From a virus: DNA of 37,747 bases. The stretch is taken from IMG/VR virus record IMGVR_UViG_3300024518_005611, positions 1 to 37,747 of that record, one strand, 5' to 3'. The notes beneath the pieces are model-generated. The model saw nothing but the letters and a program-made list of their open reading frames with translations. It made no database searches and had not been told where the DNA came from. Each line of letters begins with the position of its first letter. Positions within the stretch are counted from its first letter, which is position 1. Made by a program: the position numbers and the translations under genes. This document shows positions 13,561 to 20,562 of this stretch, piece after piece.

Positions 13561-14328
13561 TTATATTGTTTCACCAGAATCTCTTGCTTCTCGTTCCATC
13601 TGATCTGCATCAGCGTCGTCGCTTGTTCCAGATCGTCTGTCAACAGCTTTATGCATTGCTGTATACGCCTTGTGAGCTTCTTGATAACTATACGATGGAT
13701 CTAATCCTTGATCAACAAGTTTAGAATCTCGGATATCTCTTTGACGCTTTTCTTGATTCAAAAATTGGATGAAAGAGTTTTTAATGCACTGCGTAAAGAA
13801 TGCGAACGGATTTTGACTCTTCTCAGGGTTAAATGAATTCCACGTACGAACCAACATCATCATAGCGTATGCTTGCATATCTTCATTGTAGGTGTAGTTT
13901 GCAAAATTACCCTTGCGACCATATCGAAGAGCTAGAGTTTGCAACATATGAGCAAGGCGATCAGTCATTTGTGGAGGATCGTTTGCTTTACTCAACATTA
14001 CTTGAATCATCAAATCTTTGTTATTGAGATAATTAACCTTTTTCGGCTTCTTCGGTTTTGGGGGTGCTTTGGTTCTAGCCTTCTTCATCTTAACTTTTGT
14101 GTTTTCTGCCTTCTCAACAGGTACACGAACGTGTGGACGTCTTTTAGCTAAATGGATATTTTTATATGGTCCTGGCGTAACTTTTTCAGCTAACACACGT
14201 CCAGTGGCTCTTTCAAACTTCACATATTGATTAGTTTCTTTGTTAAACCATTGGACAATATCAGGACGTTGAGATGTGCTCTTTTTGGGCGTTGGTATCA
14301 CCGCCTCGTTGTTATTATTATTCGACAC
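13561..14328 (-). CDS. 55: Late transcription sigma factor, gp55-like
   Basis: A 255-residue protein starting with GTG 14328 behind AAAGGAG, 6 nt away. Residues about 95-205 match T4 gp55: VNYLNNKDLM, the GNFANYTYNEDMQAYA segment and FNPEKSQNPFAFFTQCIKNSF followed by KKR-type basic residues, the conserved sigma region 2 that reads the late -10 element. T4 gp55 is 185 residues; this one has an extra basic, proline-rich N-terminal 95 residues (KKARTKAPPKPKKPKK). It should recruit host RNA polymerase to TATAAATA promoters, which abound here. A T4-like C-terminal clamp-binding SLDFL motif is not evident; the end is acidic instead (DDADADQMERE). It heads an early operon with gp47 and gp46. Confidence 0.92.
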   Translation of the reverse strand: MSNNNNNEAVIPTPKKSTSQRPDIVQWFNKETNQYVKFERATGRVLAEKVTPGPYKNIHLAKRRPHVRVPVEKAENTKVKMKKARTKAPPKPKKPKKVNYLNNKDLMIQVMLSKANDPPQMTDRLAHMLQTLALRYGRKGNFANYTYNEDMQAYAMMMLVRTWNSFNPEKSQNPFAFFTQCIKNSFIQFLNQEKRQRDIRDSKLVDQGLDPSYSYQEAHKAYTAMHKAVDRRSGTSDDADADQMEREARDSGETI

Positions 14329-14353
14329 GTGGATCTCCTTTATTGTAAGGGTA

Positions 14354-14381
14354 ATTATACTGAAAATCCACTAAAGGTCAA
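14354..14381 (-). promoter_or_regulatory. Sigma70-type (early) promoter of the gp55 operon
   Basis: On the minus strand TTGACC (14376-14381), 16-nt spacer, TATAAT (14354-14359), followed by TACC as in the 5395-5422 promoter. It lies 26 nt before the GTG start of gp55. Its -35 is only 3 bp from the divergent late promoter. Confidence 0.78.
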
Positions 14382-14384
14382 CGG

Positions 14385-14392
14385 TATAAATA
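14385..14392 (+). promoter_or_regulatory. T4-type late promoter for first baseplate unit
   Basis: Perfect TATAAATA inside the palindrome GGTATAAATACC, 24 nt before the ATG at 14416. A TGAGGA ribosome binding site lies between. Probably drives 14416-20143. Confidence 0.85.
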
Positions 14393-14415
14393 CCCAATAA
14401 TGAGGAATCGTAATA

Positions 14416-15129
14416 ATGGAACAAGACAACCAATTTAAAGTTAAATTAACATCAGCGTCATCACTAGACAGATTAACCGATCTCAGAGATTCGGTAGTGT
14501 TTGATGTCACACCTGATCTTATTGAAACTCGAAATGTTAATTATAAGTCACTCGAACCTCTACATGCGCCTGGTCAAGTGTTCGTGTACCAAAACACAAA
14601 TTCAAGAACGTTTAACATATCAAATGTTCGCTTGATATCTCGAACATCTCATGAAGCATCGTTAAATTTGGCCAGATTGTGGACACTTCGTGGATGGACA
14701 ACTCCACAATTCGGACAAGGTCCTCAAGCACACGAAGATGCGTGGATTGATGAGTTAGTTAAAAACAACCTGCCTGCTGTTCAAGCAAGAATGGCAAGAA
14801 ACAGACGATCTAGATCATCAACACCAAGAGTGAATAAATCATTTCTTGGAGCACCTCCGCAAATTCTATTACTGTCAGCGTACTCACGAACAGGTGCTGT
14901 AAATGGAACAAAAGGAATCGGCCACATTCGCAGAGTCCCTGTTATAATTCAACAGATGAGTATTCCATATCCAAGTGATGTTGATTATATTCCAACAGAT
15001 GATGAAAATCCAACTCCAATGCCAACAGTTATGACATTGGATATAACTTTGCTTGAAACACATTCACCAACTGAATATGAAAATTTTAGTCTTGATGATT
15101 ATAGACTAGGAAACTTGAAAGGATTCTAA
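14416..15129 (+). CDS. Baseplate tail-tube cap/initiator (gp48/gp54-like)
   Basis: A 237-residue protein. The C-terminal half has the pattern seen in tail-tube-like baseplate proteins of myophages: HIRRVPVIIQQMSIPYPSDV, then PTVMTLDITLLETHSPTEY and a final FSLDDYRLGNLKGF. In T4, gp48 and gp54 cap the hub and start tail-tube polymerisation. First gene of a late unit followed by a LysM-like gp53-type gene and the hub. The assignment rests on family resemblance and position; which of gp48 or gp54 it represents cannot be told, and no second such gene is seen here. Confidence 0.6.
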   Translation: MEQDNQFKVKLTSASSLDRLTDLRDSVVFDVTPDLIETRNVNYKSLEPLHAPGQVFVYQNTNSRTFNISNVRLISRTSHEASLNLARLWTLRGWTTPQFGQGPQAHEDAWIDELVKNNLPAVQARMARNRRSRSSTPRVNKSFLGAPPQILLLSAYSRTGAVNGTKGIGHIRRVPVIIQQMSIPYPSDVDYIPTDDENPTPMPTVMTLDITLLETHSPTEYENFSLDDYRLGNLKGF

Positions 15130-15131
15130 TC

Positions 15132-15488
15132 ATGCCAACAAGAAATCAAAGAGCAACAAATGCAACTGAAACTAAAACAGGACGATATACACAAGGCGGT
15201 CTTACAGATCGTTTTAATAGACGTCTGGGTTGGTGGGAACGATTCCCATTCGATCGCTCGACCGACGATATACAATTCGTCATTACAAAACAACACGAAT
15301 TTCGTCCTGATTTGGTAGCATTTGTGGTATATGAAAAAGCAACACTAGCATGGCTAGTATTACAATATAATAACATAGTAGATATTAACACCGAGTTCGT
15401 AACAGGAAAAGTTTTAACGTTGCCAACACCACAACGCGCACAAACAAACATCCTCAATCAACGAACTGGTGGAAATGTCGTAGAGTAA
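15132..15488 (+). CDS. Small LysM-like baseplate wedge protein (gp53-like)
   Basis: A 118-residue protein. Residues about 53-100 (EFRPDLVAFVVYEKATLAWL, a YNNIVDINTEF loop, then GKVLTLP) follow the LysM-type pattern of gp53-like wedge proteins, which hold the wedge and tube initiator together in T4. The N-terminal part has an FNRRLGWWERFPFD element. It lies 2 nt after the tube-cap gene and before the hub gene, as expected for this cluster. T4 gp53 is about 196 residues, so this is shorter; a gpX-like LysM tail protein is an alternative. Confidence 0.6.
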   Translation: MPTRNQRATNATETKTGRYTQGGLTDRFNRRLGWWERFPFDRSTDDIQFVITKQHEFRPDLVAFVVYEKATLAWLVLQYNNIVDINTEFVTGKVLTLPTPQRAQTNILNQRTGGNVVE

Positions 15489-15496
15489 AATTAATA

Positions 15497-17524
15497 ATGT
15501 CTAATCCTCCTAATCCCTTAGCGAACTTTAGAACGTATTCGTATCATCACATTCTTATAGTGACCGATGGTATGAAAACTGCCAGTGAGCTAAGCAATTC
15601 AAGCGATCTTCTATTGTTTAATAGACCCAACGTCCACCCAGATGCTCGATACAATGCTCGATTCCTTGATGATGCGGGGGAAAATGGATACGTAACATTG
15701 ATAGACGGAATGCAAGATGTAACATTTTTCGTTGAATCTATAAAGTGGGAAACTATCGTTGCTCCTAGTGGAAAAAGTGGTGGATCCAAGAGAGCAAGTA
15801 CTTTGGAAGTTGATGGTGAAATGACTATCATAGAGCCGCTTGGAGTTAAATTTCTTGAAGTATTAACAAACGTTGGAAGTGAACTTGGAACCGATCCTTC
15901 AGGATTTATATTTCTATTAAAAACTATATTTGTCGGCCACCATCACGATGGTAGACAGGAATTAATCAGCAATGTTCGTCCGTTTTTATTCACAATGATC
16001 GATGTTAAAGCTGTAATGGATGCTAGTGGAACAACATACAATTTAACATTAGTTGGTGTCAATAACGGAACAGCAAAACTCCCCCAAATTTCTCGAATCG
16101 CCGATGGAATAAATCTGAGTATTCCATCAGGAGCGTCAGTTCGAGTAGCACTCGGTCTTTTCTTTGATGAAATTAACAAGAGATATGCTGAGTTCAAAAA
16201 GAAATTAAGCGAGCAGTTGCAAGCTGCGAAATCAACCATCAATGTCGGTGCCGATTTTCGGTCCGTGAGATATGAAATCGCCACAGATGATACATATGAA
16301 GAGTATGTTGCCGCAGATAACAACACAACACCAGAATCAGATACCCCAGGTGATGCTGTTATCAATTGTGGTAAAAACTCCACAATCGAAAACTCAATTC
16401 AAAGAATAATGGATTCGAGTAAACAAGTCATGGATGACGCAGCAAAGAAAAATAAAGAAGAGAAAAAATTCATATACAAAATAGCTTCAACTATTCTTCC
16501 AGATTTGGTTGGTGATGATATGGTTGTTCAATATACTGTTCACCGATATGAGGAGATAACACAAACATCATCTAAGCCACTGGAACCAATTGCTGGTGAG
16601 TTTATCGAATTTGACTATATGTTCACAGGAAGAAATGTTGATGTTCTTGAATTTGATATCAAGATGGATATGGGTATGTCATTCTTTCAAACAGTTGCAA
16701 CAGCAGCGAGTGGATTGGGCAACCAAACAGGCGGATCAGTAGATAACACTAAAGTAATTTCTAAAAGTGTAGCAAAGGATACCGTTGCACGAGAAGTTGT
16801 TCCAGGTAAAACTCCTAGCCCACAAAGAAGTGTTAATCCACTTAATGCGGCAGCTAACCAACCAACCACAACAACACAAGCACCAAAACAAGTACCCAAA
16901 AAGAAAATAAAAACACCACTATTTTTGGGAACAACAATCAAAGATCCTGTAATTCGCAACAAACGGAATCCGCTTGAGTCAGCAACATTTGATGCTCTTT
17001 TATCTCGGCACGCAGCATATGAAAATGTTGAATGTGCAATGAAGATTGCAGGTAATCCACAATTATTAGATGAAACAACGCCCCAACCAATAGAAGTGCA
17101 ACAGGGCGGAATTCAACAAGATGGTACTGATAATAATGATGATAATACTGGAATGCAAAAAATGTTTACCACCCCTGCTCTCATAAAAGTCAATGTAAAA
17201 TTTCCAGATAATAACGAATTAACAGGTGTAACAGATTTTTGGTACAAAGGCTTTTATAACTTATATTCCATTACTCAAAACTTTGATAATGGATTATTCA
17301 CACAAGACATTCAAATGTTTAGTCTGCCAATTGAAGACGACGAAGACACGGAATCAAAACTATCATCATCAGAGGAAGAAACAACTCCAACATCACAAGC
17401 TTCGGCCTCATCGGATGCAGGATTATTCGATGCAGATGATGCAGGAACAACATTCGATGCATATGAAGAACCAGCAGAATTTCAAAACTTTCCTGGTGAT
17501 CCGAATCCGGATATATCACCATGA
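15497..17524 (+). CDS. Baseplate hub protein, gp27-like
   Basis: A 675-residue protein with an N-terminal beta-rich region (VTLIDGMQDVTFFVESIKW), a middle with hub-like strands (VQYTVHRYEEITQ, EFDYMFTGRNVDVLEFDIKM), a proline/threonine/glutamine-rich linker at about 430-480, a C-terminal domain ending in FWYKGFYNLYSITQNFDNGLF plus FTQDIQMFSLP, and a 60-residue acidic Ser/Thr-rich tail. The pattern and position just before the spike gene (ATGA overlap) fit the trimeric hub that joins tube and spike. T4 gp27 is 391 residues, so linker and tail are extra. Confidence 0.65.
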   Translation: MSNPPNPLANFRTYSYHHILIVTDGMKTASELSNSSDLLLFNRPNVHPDARYNARFLDDAGENGYVTLIDGMQDVTFFVESIKWETIVAPSGKSGGSKRASTLEVDGEMTIIEPLGVKFLEVLTNVGSELGTDPSGFIFLLKTIFVGHHHDGRQELISNVRPFLFTMIDVKAVMDASGTTYNLTLVGVNNGTAKLPQISRIADGINLSIPSGASVRVALGLFFDEINKRYAEFKKKLSEQLQAAKSTINVGADFRSVRYEIATDDTYEEYVAADNNTTPESDTPGDAVINCGKNSTIENSIQRIMDSSKQVMDDAAKKNKEEKKFIYKIASTILPDLVGDDMVVQYTVHRYEEITQTSSKPLEPIAGEFIEFDYMFTGRNVDVLEFDIKMDMGMSFFQTVATAASGLGNQTGGSVDNTKVISKSVAKDTVAREVVPGKTPSPQRSVNPLNAAANQPTTTTQAPKQVPKKKIKTPLFLGTTIKDPVIRNKRNPLESATFDALLSRHAAYENVECAMKIAGNPQLLDETTPQPIEVQQGGIQQDGTDNNDDNTGMQKMFTTPALIKVNVKFPDNNELTGVTDFWYKGFYNLYSITQNFDNGLFTQDIQMFSLPIEDDEDTESKLSSSEEETTPTSQASASSDAGLFDADDAGTTFDAYEEPAEFQNFPGDPNPDISP

Positions 17525-19167
17525 GTGAATTTGGCGTAATAGATGAAATATTAGAAGTAACGGGCGCAGATGAGTCGTTTACTAATATCACTATAGGTGA
17601 GGTTGTTGATACCAACGATCCGCAACAGATGGGACGTGTTCGTGCCGTTTGCCCTGCTATGGGAGACACTCGACAACAAGCTCTCAAGCATATTCCTTGG
17701 GCAATGTACGGTTCTCCGTTTGGTGGTGTTAATGAAGTAACAGCTCGAGGAAGAGGTAACGACAAATCTGAAGGTCCTGTCTCATATGGTATGTGGGCAA
17801 TTCCAAAAATTGGTTCACAAGTTTTGATCATGTGTATTGATGGAAATCCTGCTCATCGAGTGTGGCTTGGTTGTTTGCCAGGACAGTTCTTTCCTCATAC
17901 AATGCCTCATGGTAGATACTCTGCAAAACCTTCAGCTGGTAATCCTGAAGGTCCATTAACTTCAACTGAAAATCCTATCGAACCTCTTCACGGAAATCTA
18001 TCAGAAGCATTTTCGGGTGGATCAGCTGCTGCGCGTGAAAGTTTTGAATTTAGATCGCGGGGAGCAGATAATCAAGTTGCTCATCTCACCCCCGAAGAGA
18101 TCGCGGCGCGTGTAAAATTTTCAAAATTAGCTGACGATCGTGACGAAATAATTTCAGAAGCGGACGGAGAGTCTTTAAACCATTCACAAGGATATTCTAG
18201 AAGTAATATCGCTCCAAACAAAACCTTTTCCAATACTGGTGGAGTAAACTACGACTCCCACATATATGCTTGGACGACTCCAGGCTTTCATGCTCTTCAT
18301 ATGGACGATCGTGCTGAGAGTTGTCGTATGCGTTTTAGAACGACTGCTGGTCATCAAATTATTCTTGACGATACGAACGAGAGAGTTTACATCAGCACTG
18401 CTCAAGGTAAGACGTGGATCGAAATTGACGAAAAAGGAACGATTGACATCTACGGCGAACAAGATATATCAATACGATCAGATCAAGATGTAAACATATC
18501 AGCTGGTAAGTCGATCCGAATGAAAGCCAATGATGGTATTCATATGATAGCTGGGGATGAAATTAGACTACACGCGAAAGCAGAAGGAAACGATTTAAAT
18601 GGTGATCTCGGGTTACATTTCAAGAGTGAGGAAGACATCCACATTGAATCGGTTGGTACATTCGATCTTTTAACTGGTGGACTTACTCGTATACAAATTG
18701 GTTCCACGCTCGAACTTACATCGGGGAACACAGAGATTCAAACAGGAACGTTAGATATTACTAGTGGCAACACTAATATATCAACAAGTACGTTGAGTGT
18801 TGCAAGCAGCGCCTTTCAACTTGACACAGCGTCAGCAATTATAAATTCATCAACATTTGATGTAGATGGTGGTACCGCCATCACAATGACAGCAGGTGTT
18901 ATTGATTTGAATGGCCCACCAGCAGCATCAACTAGTATTTCATCACCTCCAGCGCCTGCTAACGCAGTAATAGCCCTTGAGTCTTTTGAGATTTCCCGTG
19001 AACCAGCTCACGAACCGTGGGCTCGTGTGTATACTACAATAGCTGGAGCAGATAACGACTTGGGTAATAGCCCAACACTAGAATTCTCTTACACGGATGC
19101 TGGTGTAGATCGATCCACAGCTCGACCAGATAGACCAAAAGATCGCAACTTAAGGTGGCACCGATAA
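17521..19167 (+). CDS. 5: Baseplate central spike protein, gp5-like without lysozyme domain
   Basis: A 548-residue protein. An OB-fold-type N-terminal domain (VVDTNDPQQMGRVRAVCP through YGMWAIPKIGSQVLI and NPAHRVWLGC, about residues 25-125) is the part of gp5 that binds the hub. Residues about 250-450 form the repeating beta-helix stretch typical of spikes (GHQIILDDTNERVYIST, DISIRSDQDVNISAGKSI, GIHMIAGDEIRLHA). The tail is a Thr/Ser-rich repeat followed by a short C-terminal domain. There is no T4-type lysozyme insert (no matching segment between OB fold and helix). It overlaps the hub gene by 4 nt and the PAAR gene by 1 nt. Confidence 0.85.
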   Translation: MSEFGVIDEILEVTGADESFTNITIGEVVDTNDPQQMGRVRAVCPAMGDTRQQALKHIPWAMYGSPFGGVNEVTARGRGNDKSEGPVSYGMWAIPKIGSQVLIMCIDGNPAHRVWLGCLPGQFFPHTMPHGRYSAKPSAGNPEGPLTSTENPIEPLHGNLSEAFSGGSAAARESFEFRSRGADNQVAHLTPEEIAARVKFSKLADDRDEIISEADGESLNHSQGYSRSNIAPNKTFSNTGGVNYDSHIYAWTTPGFHALHMDDRAESCRMRFRTTAGHQIILDDTNERVYISTAQGKTWIEIDEKGTIDIYGEQDISIRSDQDVNISAGKSIRMKANDGIHMIAGDEIRLHAKAEGNDLNGDLGLHFKSEEDIHIESVGTFDLLTGGLTRIQIGSTLELTSGNTEIQTGTLDITSGNTNISTSTLSVASSAFQLDTASAIINSSTFDVDGGTAITMTAGVIDLNGPPAASTSISSPPAPANAVIALESFEISREPAHEPWARVYTTIAGADNDLGNSPTLEFSYTDAGVDRSTARPDRPKDRNLRWHR

Positions 19168-19466
19168 TGCCATCTGCATGTAGATTAGGTGATCCGATTA
19201 AATGCGGTGACACGATGGCTGAAGGCAGTCCAAATGTCTTTGTGAATGGACTTCCGTGGACGAGAGTTGGTCCAGACAAAACAGCTGGACACGTTGTCGG
19301 CTCAAAATTCTTTCCGCCTATAGCTATAACAGCAGGAAGCGCCGACGTGTTTATAAACGGCTTCCCAGCAGCACGTGTAGATGATCCCACTGAACTGCAC
19401 CCAACAACCGGAACTCACAGCAGCACCGTTGATGTTGGTTCTCCAGATGTGAATGCAAACTTATGA
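19167..19466 (+). CDS. PAAR-repeat spike tip protein
   Basis: A 99-residue protein from ATG 19167, which overlaps the spike stop (TAATG) and follows AAGGTGG by 8 nt; a GTG at 19155 is less likely. It has the PAAR pattern: N-terminal ACRLGDPIKCGDTM, SPNVFVNGLPWTRVGD-like strand (here RVGP), HVVG, then a second SADVFINGFPAARV repeat and a SPDVNANL end. PAAR proteins cap the spike trimer with a metal-bound sharp cone. Equivalent to T4 gp5.4. Confidence 0.9.
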   Translation: MPSACRLGDPIKCGDTMAEGSPNVFVNGLPWTRVGPDKTAGHVVGSKFFPPIAITAGSADVFINGFPAARVDDPTELHPTTGTHSSTVDVGSPDVNANL

Positions 19467-20143
19467 GTTGTCAACCATCATACGTATATCGTCCAACGGA
19501 TCGTCCAATTCCGTCACAATCTGTTGCTGCGGTTGATGATGAGCACCGAAGTCGACTGTTCATTGGTGGAACATTCTTTAGAAGTATCGACCAAGGGATT
19601 GATGAAAATGATATATCACTAGAAGTTATTCTAACTCCCGTTGGTGGGATGACAGACGACATTACATTGAATGTTAGAGTGTTGGGTGTGATACAAGAAA
19701 CATTTTTAACATCACAAACGTTCAATGTGGGACCAGGCACGTATTCGGGTGGTATTTCCGCACTAAGAGGTGTAGTTGGTGATGGTGTAACCGTCATTCC
19801 TTCAGATAGTGATATTATCGAAATGTACCCGCGAGGAATATACCCAGCTGGTGATTTCTTTGACGTTTCTGGATCAGATGCGGCGGACAACGGTCTCGGC
19901 GCGTTTGCTGATACCTCAATGGTTGGTGGATCAGGACCACCATCAGTTCCACCACAAGTATTTTTAGATTCAATCTTTACAGGACCAGAACGAACAATCG
20001 TTATACTTTCTTCAACCGAAGATAGTTTGGGAGCTTCTATTTTCCCACCACCATCCAAAAGAATTCGGCAATATGATGGGATAAATTTTATTTCATATTG
20101 TAATGATGTGCAGGGAGCATGCCCGTTAGAGGGCACGTGTTAA
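19463..20143 (+). CDS. Hypothetical baseplate-associated protein
   Basis: A 226-residue protein of unknown family, with an ATGA overlap with the PAAR gene. The N-terminus is polar (PSYVYRPTDRPIPSQ). The body is beta-rich (EVILTPVGGMTDDITLNVRV, TVIPSDSDIIEMYPRGIYP) with a glycine/proline loop (GGSGPPSVPP). The last 20 residues hold three cysteines (YCNDVQGACPLEGTC), and a fourth is at residue 3, unusual for its neighbours. Position between spike tip and gp25 suggests a virion or assembly role. Confidence 0.75.
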   Translation: MSCQPSYVYRPTDRPIPSQSVAAVDDEHRSRLFIGGTFFRSIDQGIDENDISLEVILTPVGGMTDDITLNVRVLGVIQETFLTSQTFNVGPGTYSGGISALRGVVGDGVTVIPSDSDIIEMYPRGIYPAGDFFDVSGSDAADNGLGAFADTSMVGGSGPPSVPPQVFLDSIFTGPERTIVILSSTEDSLGASIFPPPSKRIRQYDGINFISYCNDVQGACPLEGTC

Positions 20144-20159
20144 CGGTAGAGGCACTATC

Positions 20160-20167
20160 AATAAATA
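20160..20167 (+). promoter_or_regulatory. T4-type late promoter for gp25/gp6 unit
   Basis: AATAAATA followed by C, one mismatch from TATAAATA, 26 nt before the gp25 ATG. AAGGAG lies between promoter and start. Confidence 0.6.
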
Positions 20168-20192
20168 CGTAGTAATAAGGAGCGAGTAGCAT

Positions 20193-20561
20193 ATGGCACT
20201 GTACAAAGGATATTCCAGTTTTGAATTTGAACGAATCAAACAGTTCGAACTTACTGACGTGGAATTGGTGAAGATGGATCTGTTGAATCATATCTTCACT
20301 CGTAGAGGTACACGTGTAATGATGCCAACATTCGGAACAGTAATTCCAGATTTGGTGTTTGAACCGCTTGATGAACAAACAACAGAAATTCTTGAAGATG
20401 AACTTCGAACAGTATTTGATTTCGACCCACGAGTCGAAACAGTTTCGTTAGACCTAGATGTTCAAGAAGATCTATATACGGTTACGGTATCAGTTCAGCT
20501 ATTTTATGTTGAATTGGATATCGTAGATAATTTCGAACTAAACATAGTGTTCGAGGGATAA
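20193..20561 (+). CDS. 25: Baseplate wedge protein gp25
   Basis: A 122-residue protein, close to T4 gp25 (132). The segment HIFTRRGTRVMMPTFGTV followed by LVFEPLD carries the conserved gp25 core with its EP motif, which gp25 homologues (also TssE of type VI secretion) use to start sheath assembly. It is followed by gp6 after 1 nt, giving the conserved gp25-gp6 pair; gp25, gp6 and gp53 together form the wedge core. Confidence 0.92.
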   Translation: MALYKGYSSFEFERIKQFELTDVELVKMDLLNHIFTRRGTRVMMPTFGTVIPDLVFEPLDEQTTEILEDELRTVFDFDPRVETVSLDLDVQEDLYTVTVSVQLFYVELDIVDNFELNIVFEG

Positions 20562-20562
20562 A

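Noticed and set aside
19471-20136. Minus-strand 221-codon frame opposite the 19463-20143 gene
   Set aside because: It mirrors a plus-strand gene that is coupled by ATGA to the PAAR gene and has sensible coding order; the antisense frame has no ribosome binding site or context.
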